64,000 nt of DNA from Dongia_A sp039808885 (GTDB taxonomy: Bacteria > Pseudomonadota > Alphaproteobacteria > Dongiales > Dongiaceae), in assembly GCA_039808885.1 (NCBI GenBank), contig JBDHTX010000006.1:118395-182394 (forward strand), read 5' to 3'. Shown here in pieces: positions 37,251 through 44,960 of the stretch. The notes beneath the pieces are model-generated. The model searched no databases. It was given only the letters and a program-made list of their open reading frames with translations, and had not been told where the DNA came from. The position numbers and the translations under genes were made by a program. Within the stretch, counting starts at the first letter, position 1. Each line of letters starts with the position of its first letter.

Positions 37251-38777
37251 TCAGTTCCCCGAGACGCCGCCTTCGGCCTTGCGGCGGGCGACGAAATCCT
37301 TCAGCGCCTCGTCGATTGCGGGATCGATCGGCGGCGGGGTGAATTCGGCGAGGAGCTGTTTCCAGATCGTGTTGGCGCGCTGGGCGGCGTCGTGCGCGCC
37401 GGCCAGGCGCCAGGTCTCGAAGTTGCGCCAGTCGCTGACCAGCGGGGCGTAGAACGCGGTCTCGTAGCGGGCCAGCGTATGGGCGGAGCCAAAGAAATGG
37501 CCGCCGGGGCCGACTTCCTTGATCGCGTCCAGGCCCAGCGTGTCGTCGTCGATCACCAGCGGCTGCATGAACTCGGTCATGCCCTGGATCATCTCGGCGT
37601 CGACCACCATCTTCTCGAAGGACGCGACCAGCCCGCCCTCCATCCAGCCGGCGCCGTGCAGGATCAGATTGGCGTGGCCCATCACCGCGCCCCACAGCGA
37701 CATTTCGGACTCGTAGGCCGCCTGCGCATCGACCGCGTTGGCGGCGCAGGTATTGCTGGAGCGGTAGGGCAGCTTGTAGCGCCGCGCCAGCTGGCCGCCG
37801 GCCATCGCGGCGCGCGTGTATTCCGGCGTGCCGAAGGCCGGCGCGCCGGTCTTCATGTCGACATTCGAGGTGAAGCCGCCATAGACGCAGGGGCAGCCCG
37901 GATTGACCATCTGGATGAAGGTGAGCCCCGCCAGCGCCTCGGCGTTCTGCAGCGCCAGCGCGCCGGCAATCGTCGCCGGGGCCATGGCACCGGAGAGCGT
38001 GAAGGGTGTCAGCACCACCGGCTGGCCGTGCTCGGCCATCGCCGTCAGGCCGCGCAGCATCGGGATGTCGAGGCGCAGGGGCGAGTTGCTGTTGACGATG
38101 GAGAACAGGCTCGGCTCGCGCTTCAGCTGCTCCTTGTCGATGCCGCGGGCGATGCAGATCATCTCGACGGCATCCAAGATGCGCTCGCGGCCCAGGCTGT
38201 AGGGATGCCAGATGCGGTCGGTCAGGGTGATGGCGCCGTAATGGGCATCGAGATGGCGCGTCGCCGGCGGAATGTCGGCGGGCTCGACCGGATAACCGCC
38301 GATGAACTGCACCGCGTTGAGGCTCTGCACCAGCCGCAAAAGGTCGTTGTAGTCGGCAAGCGTGCCGGGCCGCCGGCCGCGATCGAGATCGGAGACGTTC
38401 GGTGCGGAGGCGACCGAGCCGAAATTCACATGGTTGCCGCCGAAGGTCAGGTTGCGCTCGGCATTGCGCGAATGGAGCGTGAAGCTGGCCGGCGCCTTGG
38501 CAATGCTTTCCAGGATCAGGCCGCGGTCGAAGCGCAGGCGCTGGGTGCCGGCAACCGGCTGGGCGCCATGCTTTTCGGCAAAGGCGCGGGACTCGTCATC
38601 CAGGAACTCGATCCCGAATTCCTCCAGGATCCGCATGGAGGCGTCGTGGAGGCGCTCGAGCTGCTCCTCGGTCAGGACCTCGACCGGCTTGTAGGGATTG
38701 CGGTGGGTGCGCCACGGCAACTGCTTGATGCCGCCGACGGTGCGGCGTTCGCGGCGCTGGCGCTGCTCTCGCTGCAT
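37251..38777 (-). CDS. Trimethylamine methyltransferase (MttB) family protein, non-pyrrolysine type
   Basis: A 508-residue MttB-superfamily (COG5598) protein, read through without an internal amber codon, so it lacks pyrrolysine. Characteristic blocks are L-E-E-F-G-I-E-F (about 51-58), the N-L-T-F-G-G-N-H-V-N-F region, and C-P-C-V-Y-G-G-F-T-S-N-V-D-M-K-T-G near 320. Non-Pyl members such as MtgB demethylate glycine betaine or other quaternary amines with a corrinoid partner. No corrinoid protein gene is adjacent. Given the sarcosine oxidase operon 5 kb away, betaine is the leading substrate guess. Confidence 0.85.
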   Translation of the reverse strand: MQREQRQRRERRTVGGIKQLPWRTHRNPYKPVEVLTEEQLERLHDASMRILEEFGIEFLDDESRAFAEKHGAQPVAGTQRLRFDRGLILESIAKAPASFTLHSRNAERNLTFGGNHVNFGSVASAPNVSDLDRGRRPGTLADYNDLLRLVQSLNAVQFIGGYPVEPADIPPATRHLDAHYGAITLTDRIWHPYSLGRERILDAVEMICIARGIDKEQLKREPSLFSIVNSNSPLRLDIPMLRGLTAMAEHGQPVVLTPFTLSGAMAPATIAGALALQNAEALAGLTFIQMVNPGCPCVYGGFTSNVDMKTGAPAFGTPEYTRAAMAGGQLARRYKLPYRSSNTCAANAVDAQAAYESEMSLWGAVMGHANLILHGAGWMEGGLVASFEKMVVDAEMIQGMTEFMQPLVIDDDTLGLDAIKEVGPGGHFFGSAHTLARYETAFYAPLVSDWRNFETWRLAGAHDAAQRANTIWKQLLAEFTPPPIDPAIDEALKDFVARRKAEGGVSGN

Positions 38778-38924
38778 GGCTTGGTCCTTTCAGAAAAGCG
38801 CGATCCCGAAGATGCGATAGCAGCCCGTTTCCGGGCGTGCCAATGAGATTTGGGGTGCCGGACCCCGCCATTTTTCGATGGCGCACCCCACTTCCACAAG
38901 GCTCAACCCCTTGGCGCAGGCGCG

Positions 38925-38949
38925 AAAAAGGGGGCCGCAGCCCCCTTTT
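38925..38949 (-). terminator. Rho-independent terminator of the secreted-repeat protein gene
   Basis: A GGGGGC/GCCCCC stem extended by four A-T pairs, ending in TTTTT on the minus strand, 23 bases after the stop at 38972. The symmetric A/T flanks could also work on the plus strand. Confidence 0.8.
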
Positions 38950-38971
38950 CCAGATCCCATCCGCCGGGCGG

Positions 38972-39877
38972 CTATTCCGCCGCGATCATCGGGGCGTCGA
39001 GGTTTTCCTTCAGCTTGACCTTCACGCTCTCCACCTCGCCGGCGGAAACGCTGAGCTTCTCGGTGCCGACCATCTTGCCGAACCTGGCGATCAGCAGGTA
39101 TTTGCCCTCGCGCAGCATGAATTTCGGGTTGGCGCCGGTCACTTCGGTGACCAGCTCGTATTCACCCTTCTCGTTCGGCTTCTCGCGCACGATCTGCCAG
39201 GTCACATCCTGCTTGATCCGGGTCTTGCCGTTGAAAGCCGCGCCCTCGCCATAGCCGGCATAGAGGTTGAGCGTGTAGTCGTAGGATTGCCCGGCCTGGA
39301 GCGGCACGACCAGATCGGCCTTCACCCCGTTATAGGTGGCGCGGATGACATAGCCGCCCGCCGGCACGGTGAAGCTGGCGCTGGGCGCCGTCACTATGTC
39401 GACGCGTTCGCCCTTGTTCGGCTGCCCCTTCACATAGGTGAGCAATTCCCACTGGATCGGGTCCTTGACCGGCTTGCGGCCCTTGGACGTGATCATCTTG
39501 ATCGAGACGCTCGCGGTGCCGAGGGTGATGGTGCGGGTCACCGGCTCCTTGCCGACCGTGATGGTCTGCTTGGCCACGAACGACTTCGCCTGCGCCAGCA
39601 CCACGTACTGGCCGGCCTTCAACTTGGTCTTCAAGACCGGACTGGTCTCGGAAACAACCGGCTTCTTCTCCGGCTTGCCGTTCTTGTCGAGCTTGCTGAC
39701 GGTCCAGGTGACCGGTTCGGTCAACGGCGCCTTGTCCACGCCCATGGCCGCATTGATGGTGACGTCGGCTTCGGCCGCGAAGGCTGCCTTGCCGGTGGCC
39801 ACGAGCGCCGTCGCCGCGAGGCAGACAGCGAAAAGGAACATTGCAGCGCGCGTTAAGGCCCGCACGGCACACCCCAT
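38972..39877 (-). CDS. Secreted protein built of three beta-sandwich-like repeats
   Basis: A 301-residue protein with a signal sequence (hydrophobic about 11-32, A-F-A-A-E cleavage near 35). The mature part has three units of about 85 residues, each with W-[TQE]-[VIL] near its start and a [KE]-[AG]-G-x-Y-[VL]-[VIL]-x-A loop: K-A-G-Q-Y-V-V-L-A-Q, P-A-G-G-Y-V-I-R-A-T and R-E-G-K-Y-L-L-I-A-R. This resembles carboxypeptidase-regulatory or transthyretin-like domains. Function unknown; it may bind a cell-envelope partner. It has its own terminator. Confidence 0.75.
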   Translation of the reverse strand: MGCAVRALTRAAMFLFAVCLAATALVATGKAAFAAEADVTINAAMGVDKAPLTEPVTWTVSKLDKNGKPEKKPVVSETSPVLKTKLKAGQYVVLAQAKSFVAKQTITVGKEPVTRTITLGTASVSIKMITSKGRKPVKDPIQWELLTYVKGQPNKGERVDIVTAPSASFTVPAGGYVIRATYNGVKADLVVPLQAGQSYDYTLNLYAGYGEGAAFNGKTRIKQDVTWQIVREKPNEKGEYELVTEVTGANPKFMLREGKYLLIARFGKMVGTEKLSVSAGEVESVKVKLKENLDAPMIAAE

Positions 39878-39960
39878 GAAAGTGAAATAAGATAACGACT
39901 TAATATCCCACGGACTCGTTCCGCCTCAAGCAACAAACTGTGACGGTACGTCCTGCTTGG

Positions 39961-39975
39961 TTAACTTTCCTGTAA
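39961..39975 (-). promoter_or_regulatory. CtrA-like box upstream of the secreted-repeat gene
   Basis: On the minus strand this reads TTAC, seven bases, TTAACC, one mismatch from the CtrA consensus, 84 bases before the start at 39877. It overlaps the stop codon of the upstream gene. Confidence 0.35.
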
Positions 39976-40692
39976 TACACCAAGCCGCGCGGTCAGGAAG
40001 GCCCGCATGTGGAACTGCGCATGGTCAGGCCCATAGCGCCAAGCCGTCCCGATCGGGCAGGCCAGACGTGCCAGGCAACCGCTCTGAAAGCAAGCCCCGG
40101 TTCGGGACCTTGTCACGGCAACATGCGCCACGCAGTGATCCACCTCATACCCCGCTCCGGTAAAGGCGCCGACCGGGCAGGTCGACAGGCAGGGCCTGTC
40201 CGGGCAGGCATCGCAGGGATGGCTGCCCGCCGGAGCGGCCAATTCCAGCGCCACCGGCAACAGGATGGCCGCGCGGTAGGCGTGCCACAACCCGTATTCC
40301 GGGTGCATGAGGATGCCGAGCGGTGACGGCGCCACGCCTTCCGCCCGTGCCGCCCAGCGCTGGAACGGCCAGTACGGCGGCCCGTCGAACGGAAACAGGG
40401 CCTTTCCCCCGAACGCGGTGGCCAGCGGTGCGATCACGTCCCGCGTCCAGCGGTCGAGCGGATTGGGCGCTCCGGCGGCCTCGATCGCGGCGCCGCTGCG
40501 GCGCCACATCTCCGAGCCGGCATTGCCGATCAGCACCAGGCTGCGTCCCTCCGGCGCCAAGTCGAGCAGCTGCTGGTCCATTTCCTGGACCAGGGCGAAG
40601 CCGCCCCGCAGCAGCAGGCCGTGCGGGCCGAGCCGGGCAGTCAGGTCATCGAGGATGCCCAGCGCAGTCATGACCGGAGGTCGGCCGGACAC
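39961..40692 (-). CDS. 4Fe-4S ferredoxin-like protein related to QueG C-terminal region
   Basis: A 243-residue protein. Its C-terminal half carries two cysteine sets, C-D-A-C-P-D-R-P-C-L-S-T-C-P-V-G-A-F (about 160-177) and C-F-Q-S-G-C-L-A-R-L-A-C-P-I-G, suited to iron-sulfur clusters. The N-terminal part (L-T-A-R-L-G-P-H-G-L-L-L-R-G-G-F) matches a family of alphaproteobacterial ferredoxin-domain proteins distantly like epoxyqueuosine reductase but without its cobalamin domain. Function unknown. An alternative start is M8 (40671). It is divergent from the HD-domain gene. Confidence 0.7.
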   Translation of the reverse strand: MSGRPPVMTALGILDDLTARLGPHGLLLRGGFALVQEMDQQLLDLAPEGRSLVLIGNAGSEMWRRSGAAIEAAGAPNPLDRWTRDVIAPLATAFGGKALFPFDGPPYWPFQRWAARAEGVAPSPLGILMHPEYGLWHAYRAAILLPVALELAAPAGSHPCDACPDRPCLSTCPVGAFTGAGYEVDHCVAHVAVTRSRTGACFQSGCLARLACPIGTAWRYGPDHAQFHMRAFLTARLGVLQES

Positions 40693-40790
40693 AAGCGGCC
40701 AACTGGACGGAGGACAGGCTGCGCCGCTAGCATGACGCCCCGCGGGACGTCCATGCGGCGCCGCGCCGCCGCCACAAGAGGCATAGGGGC

Positions 40791-41372
40791 ATGACCTTCT
40801 CCGAAACCGTCGCCTTTACCAGCATGGCCGAAGGAACCTTCGAGGAATACCAGTTGCTGGACAGGCTCTACAAGAAACTCGACCGCGAGCTGGTGGGCAA
40901 TGTCCTAGGCCTGCTGAACCGCCTCAAGGGCGACGCGCTCGGCTATCGCATCGACCGCTACCAGCACAGCCTGCAGACGGCGACGCGCGCCCTGCGCGAC
41001 GGCGCCGACGAGGAGACCGTGGTGGTCGCCCTGCTGCATGACATCGGCGACACCGTGGCGCCGCACAATCATTCGGACCTCGCGGCCGCCGTGCTGCAGC
41101 CCTATGTCAGCGAGGACAGTCACTGGCTGGTCAAGCATCACGGCATCTTCCAGGGCTACTACTACTTTCACCATTGCGGCGGCGACCGTTTCGCCCGGGA
41201 GCGCTATCGCGGCCATCCGATGTTCGAGCGCACGGCGCAATTCTGCGAGCGCTGGGACCAGAGTTCGTTCGATCCGGACTACGACACGCTGCCCATCGAT
41301 GCCTTCATGCCGATGCTGGAGCGGATCCTGGCCCGGCCGCCCTTCGGCGCCAGCAACGGGGCCGCGGCATGA
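40791..41372 (+). CDS. HD-domain protein (possible di-iron oxygenase or phosphohydrolase)
   Basis: A 193-residue protein with the HD fold metal set: H in Y-Q-H-S-L-Q-T-A (about 60), H-D in A-L-L-H-D-I-G-D (82-83), H-N-H at about 91-93 and H-H in V-K-H-H-G-I-F (about 113). It belongs to a small predicted-HD family whose characterised relatives (PhnZ, TmpB) are mixed-valence di-iron oxygenases acting on organophosphonates, some derived from choline-like compounds. Whether this one is an oxygenase or a hydrolase is open. Its stop overlaps the VOC gene start. Confidence 0.75.
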   Translation: MTFSETVAFTSMAEGTFEEYQLLDRLYKKLDRELVGNVLGLLNRLKGDALGYRIDRYQHSLQTATRALRDGADEETVVVALLHDIGDTVAPHNHSDLAAAVLQPYVSEDSHWLVKHHGIFQGYYYFHHCGGDRFARERYRGHPMFERTAQFCERWDQSSFDPDYDTLPIDAFMPMLERILARPPFGASNGAAA

Positions 41373-41752
41373 GCCTGGTCACCGGCATCGGCGGGATCTT
41401 CTTCAAGTCGCGCAATCCGCCCGACCTGGCGCGCTGGTACCGCGAGGTGCTCGGCATGCCGAACGACCCGAACACCAGTTCCTGGGCCTTTCCCTGGCAG
41501 GATGCCAATGGCGAACCCGGCTACACCCTCTGGGGAGTGATGCGTTCCTCGACCAGCTATTTCGGCAATTCCGGGCAGATGTTCATGGTCAACCTGCGGG
41601 TCTCCAATCTCGACGCCGCGCTGGCCAAGGTGCGGGCCTCGGGAGCGCAGGTCGACGACAAGATCGAGGTCACCGCCGAGGGCCGCTTCGGCTGGTTCAC
41701 CGACCCGGATGGAAGGCGGGTAGAGCTCTGGGAGCCAGCCCCGCTCAGATGA
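41369..41752 (+). CDS. VOC-family (glyoxalase-like) protein
   Basis: A 127-residue single-domain vicinal-oxygen-chelate protein. The beta-alpha-beta-beta-beta halves are seen: I-G-G-I-F-F-K-S-R-N-P-P-D-L-A-R-W-Y near the start and D-P-D-G-R-R-V-E-L-W-E at about 112-122, whose Glu is the usual metal ligand; the matching N-terminal His is not obvious, so metal use is uncertain. Its ATG overlaps the HD gene stop (ATGA), implying the two act together. A hairpin (41760-41783) follows but lacks a T-run. Confidence 0.85.
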   Translation: MSLVTGIGGIFFKSRNPPDLARWYREVLGMPNDPNTSSWAFPWQDANGEPGYTLWGVMRSSTSYFGNSGQMFMVNLRVSNLDAALAKVRASGAQVDDKIEVTAEGRFGWFTDPDGRRVELWEPAPLR

Positions 41753-41795
41753 GGTAACACGCGGAAAGTTAACGCTTTTCGCGGGCTCGACAGGC

Positions 41796-41838
41796 TGTGC
41801 GGCTGATCACAGACGCCAGCCGGGGCGCGCCCTAGATT
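41796..41838 (+). promoter_or_regulatory. CRP-type class II promoter of a small secreted-protein gene
   Basis: TGTGC, six bases, TCACA (41796-41811, one mismatch) is followed after exactly 21 bases by TAGATT (41833-41838), a 4-of-6 -10 box. The predicted start, 41845, is the A of the ATG. The spacing is identical to the sRNA promoter at 14835. Confidence 0.6.
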
Positions 41839-41844
41839 CCCCCC

Positions 41845-42189
41845 ATGCCCGAATCCGTTGAACGCTTTGTCAGGGGAATCTCCGTGTTGCGGCTGCTCGG
41901 CATCGCAACGCTGCTGATGATCGCGCTGTGCATCGTCCTCAGCGCCTCGATCGCCCTGGCCGATGAGACCGCGCCGGTCACGCAGCCGGTTGCCCAGCCA
42001 GCCGCCCTGCCCGCGACGGAAGCACCCGACGTGGAAGCGATCCAGCCGGACCGGCGCATGATCGACCAGTCCCTGGCGGCGGTCGGGGCCGTCGGCGGCG
42101 AAGACATCTACGAGTTCGATTTCGTCATCGAGGTTGAGACGCGGCCTAACCCCGAGTTTTCAGAACCAAGCAATACTCAGGACATCTGA
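41845..42189 (+). CDS. Small membrane-anchored or secreted protein of unknown function
   Basis: A 114-residue protein. A hydrophobic segment at about 16-37 followed by S-I-A-L-A-D-E looks like a signal peptide or anchor. The rest is Pro/Ala-rich, then acidic (G-G-E-D-I-Y-E-F-D-F-V-I-E-V-E-T). No family was recognised. If the CRP-like promoter is used, transcription starts at the ATG and the mRNA is leaderless; no ribosome binding site is present upstream, which agrees. A 42-codon reading frame follows directly (TGATG overlap). Confidence 0.65.
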   Translation: MPESVERFVRGISVLRLLGIATLLMIALCIVLSASIALADETAPVTQPVAQPAALPATEAPDVEAIQPDRRMIDQSLAAVGAVGGEDIYEFDFVIEVETRPNPEFSEPSNTQDI

Positions 42190-42317
42190 TGCGTAAAGTC
42201 ATGGTCAAAGTCGTGCGGCCCTGGCCGGCCGAACAACCGCGCCCGCCCGTCGTGCACTTGGCACCACGCCCGGCGAACGACACGCTGCCGCAAAAGCCCG
42301 TGAAACGCCGCGCCTGA
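42189..42317 (+). CDS. Possible 42-residue basic proline-rich protein
   Basis: This short frame begins at an ATG sharing one base with the upstream stop. The peptide opens M-R-K-V-M-V-K-V-V-R-P-W-P and ends K-P-V-K-R-R-A, so it is basic and rich in proline. It would be translated by stop-start coupling from the CRP-type transcript. It ends five bases from the GbdR-like gene stop on the other strand. Nothing similar is known to me; it may not be made. Confidence 0.4.
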   Translation: MRKVMVKVVRPWPAEQPRPPVVHLAPRPANDTLPQKPVKRRA

Positions 42318-42321
42318 GCGC

Positions 42322-43338
42322 TTAGGCCCGGCCGCCCGCCGCGCGCCGCTCCGGCTCGTCCTCGATCACCGCGTTCGGCCCGGCCCGCTCGCGGCGCGGC
42401 GTCTTGCCGAAGAAGTCGCGGTAGCATTTCGAGAAATGCGAGGCGGAGACGAAGCCGCAGGCGAGCGCGATGTCGATGACCGACATGTTGGTCTGCAGCA
42501 GCAGCAGCCGCGCGCGGTTGAGCCGCAACTCGACGTAATAGCGCGCCGGCGAACGGTGCAGGTATTTGGCGAACAGCCGCTCCATCTGCCGGCTGGAAAG
42601 CCCGGCCGCCTCGGCCAGGTCCTGGCGGCTCAACGGCTCTTCCAGGTTCTGCTCCATGAGCTGGATGACCTGGATCAGCTTCGGATGCCGCACGCCGAGC
42701 CGCGCGGTCAGCGCCATGCGCTGGTGGTCGTGGCGGTCGCGGATGCGCTCGTGGATGAATTGCTCCGACACAGATGCTGCAAGTTCATGGCCATGCTGCT
42801 GCGAGATCATGTTCAACATCATGTCCAAAGCGGCGGTGCCGCCGGAGCAGGTGAAGCGGTTGCGGTCGATCTCGAACAGCTCCGAGGTCGCCTCGATGTC
42901 CGGGAAATTCTCCGAGAAGCTGGCGAGGTTCTCCCAGTGGATGGTGCAGCGATAGCCGTTCAGCATGTTGGCGCGCGCCAGGATATGGCTGCCGGTGCAC
43001 AGCGCGCCGATATCGGCACCCTGGCGGTCGGCGCGGCGCAGCGCGGCGAAGACGTTCTTGTCCTCGTAGAGGTGCCCGTCGATGCCGCTGCACAGCACCA
43101 CAGTCTGGTAGCCGCCGATCTGATCGACGCTGCCTTCCGGCGAGAGCTCGATGCCGTTGCTGGCCTTCACCGGCTTGCCGTCCGGCGAGAACAGGTGCCA
43201 GCGATAGAGCTCCTTGCCGCTGGCGCGGTTCGCCAGGCGCAAGGGCTCGATGGCGGAGGTGAAGGCAATCATGGAAAAATTGGGCACCAGCAGGAACGCC
43301 AGCTCCTGCGGCAGCTTGCTCGGTTTGGCTCCAAACAT
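42322..43338 (-). CDS. gbdR: GlxA-family AraC-type regulator, GbdR-like
   Basis: A 338-residue regulator with an N-terminal DJ-1/PfpI-like ligand domain (about 10-190; A-L-C-T-G-S-H-I-L-A near 111-120) and a C-terminal AraC double helix-turn-helix (about 225-320; D-L-A-E-A-A-G-L-S-S-R-Q and I-A-L-A-C-G-F-V-S-A-S-H-F). This is the layout of GbdR, which senses glycine betaine or dimethylglycine and activates sarcosine oxidase and demethylase genes in Pseudomonas. It is divergent from soxB across 223 bp, so it probably controls the sox operon. Confidence 0.8.
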   Translation of the reverse strand: MFGAKPSKLPQELAFLLVPNFSMIAFTSAIEPLRLANRASGKELYRWHLFSPDGKPVKASNGIELSPEGSVDQIGGYQTVVLCSGIDGHLYEDKNVFAALRRADRQGADIGALCTGSHILARANMLNGYRCTIHWENLASFSENFPDIEATSELFEIDRNRFTCSGGTAALDMMLNMISQQHGHELAASVSEQFIHERIRDRHDHQRMALTARLGVRHPKLIQVIQLMEQNLEEPLSRQDLAEAAGLSSRQMERLFAKYLHRSPARYYVELRLNRARLLLLQTNMSVIDIALACGFVSASHFSKCYRDFFGKTPRRERAGPNAVIEDEPERRAAGGRA

Positions 43339-43561
43339 GGGCTTTTCGCCACCCTCTAAAGCGCCGGAATTCCCGACCAGCTCACGGCGCGATCTGAAAA
43401 GTCGTGCCGTCTATAGAACAAAATATCCGGGCTGTCGCCAGGAGTTTTTCGCCGCAGCGGGCGGCTCAGAACGCAACGCGGGAAGGCCCGGCGCGGCTTG
43501 ACCGGGGCCGGGAATCCCGATGAAAGTTGCCCCCTCGCCAGCCCCGGGGACGACCCGCTTC

Positions 43562-44815
43562 ATGACCCAGCCCTATTCCATCTTCTCCCTGGTCCGCAAC
43601 GCCTTCAGCTACCACGAGAATTGGACCGAGGCCTGGCGCAGTCCGGACCCCCGGCCGGCCTATGACGTGGTCATCATCGGGGGCGGCGGCCACGGCCTGG
43701 CGACCGCCTATTACCTGGCCAAGGAGCACGGCATCACCAATGTCGCCGTCCTGGAAAAGGGCTGGCTCGGCGGGGGCAATACCGGGCGGAACACCACGGT
43801 CGTGCGGTCCAACTACCTGTGGGATGAATCCGCGGCACTTTACGAGTTCTCCCTGAAGCTGTGGGAGGGCCTGTCCCAGGACCTGAACTACAACGTGATG
43901 TTCAGCCAGCGCGGGCTGGTCTCCCTCGCCCATTCCCAGCACGAGATGCAGACCATCCGCCGCCGGGTCAGCGCGATCCAGCTGAACGGCATCGATTCCG
44001 AGATCCTGACGCCGGAACAGCTGAAGGCCTGGTGCCCGATCCTGCATATCGGCCCCGATGCCCGCTATCCCATCGTCGGCGGCAGCCTGCAGCGCCGCGG
44101 CGGCACGGCGCGCCATGACGCGGTCGCCTGGGGCTTCGCCCGCGCCGCCGATGCCAGGGGCGTCGACATTATCCAGAATTGCGAGGTCACCGGGCTCAAG
44201 GTCGAGAACGGCAAGGTCACGGGCGTCGAGACGACCCGGGGTGCCATTGGCGCCAGGAAGGTCGCCATCTGCGTCGCCGGCCATTCCAGCGTGCTCTGCG
44301 GCATGGCCGGCTTCCGCCTGCCGATCTCCAGCCACGTGCTGCAGGCCCTGGTCTCCGAGCCGGTCAAGCCGGTGCTGCACACCGTCATCACCTCCGGCCT
44401 GGTGCACGTCTATGTCAGCCAGTCGGACAAGGGCGAGCTGGTGCTGGGGGCCGGCATCGACAGCTACAATTCCTACTCCCAGGCCGGATCGCCGCCGATC
44501 ACGGAGAACGTGCTGAACGCCCTGACCGCCCTGTTCCCGATGTTCAGCCGGCTGCGCTTCATGCGGCAATGGGGCGGCATCGTCGACACCTGCCCGGATG
44601 CCAGCCCGATCGTCGGCAAGACCCCGGTCGAGAACCTGTTCCTGAATTGCGGCTGGGGCACCGGCGGCTTCAAGGCGACGCCGGGGTCGGGCTATGTCTA
44701 TGCCCATACCATCGCCACCGGGGAGCCGCACAGGCTGGCGGCGCCGTTCAGCCTGGAGCGGTTCCACACCGGCTACCTGATCGACGAGCACGGCGCCTCG
44801 GGTGTGGCACATTGA
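43562..44815 (+). CDS. soxB: Sarcosine oxidase beta subunit, copy 1
   Basis: A 417-residue FAD/FMN-binding subunit of heterotetrameric sarcosine oxidase, which demethylates sarcosine to glycine with H2O2 and passes the methyl group to tetrahydrofolate. The dinucleotide fold is V-I-I-G-G-G-G-H-G-L-A at about 37-47. The start is the ATG at 43562, where homology begins (Y-S-I-F-S-L-V-R-N-A); the frame opens at 43520. It is roughly 80 percent identical by eye to the next gene, a tandem duplicate. First gene of the operon. Confidence 0.93.
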   Translation: MTQPYSIFSLVRNAFSYHENWTEAWRSPDPRPAYDVVIIGGGGHGLATAYYLAKEHGITNVAVLEKGWLGGGNTGRNTTVVRSNYLWDESAALYEFSLKLWEGLSQDLNYNVMFSQRGLVSLAHSQHEMQTIRRRVSAIQLNGIDSEILTPEQLKAWCPILHIGPDARYPIVGGSLQRRGGTARHDAVAWGFARAADARGVDIIQNCEVTGLKVENGKVTGVETTRGAIGARKVAICVAGHSSVLCGMAGFRLPISSHVLQALVSEPVKPVLHTVITSGLVHVYVSQSDKGELVLGAGIDSYNSYSQAGSPPITENVLNALTALFPMFSRLRFMRQWGGIVDTCPDASPIVGKTPVENLFLNCGWGTGGFKATPGSGYVYAHTIATGEPHRLAAPFSLERFHTGYLIDEHGASGVAH

Positions 44816-44853
44816 CGCGAGAAACCGAGCCTAAGCCCTTGACCCGGAACCGC

Positions 44854-44882
44854 TTGACCCTGCGGCGGTCTGACGACATTAG
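44854..44882 (+). promoter_or_regulatory. Possible promoter between the soxB copies
   Basis: TTGACC (44854-44859), a 17-base spacer and CATTAG (44877-44882, 3 of 6). It sits in the 145-bp spacer, so the second soxB and soxDAG might be expressed without copy 1. Weak evidence. Confidence 0.25.
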
Positions 44883-44960
44883 ATGGCGCTTGGCCCAAGG
44901 ACGGGGCCGGGCGGCTCAGCCATTCTCGCCGCCGAATCCGCAAGGCTCCCGGTAGCGCCC

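Noticed and set aside
37251..38777. Pyrrolysine-type MttB
   Set aside because: The frame is read to the end without an in-frame amber codon, so this is the non-Pyl branch.
41760..41783. Terminator after the VOC gene
   Set aside because: An 8-pair hairpin is present but no T-run follows; it may instead be a regulatory palindrome.
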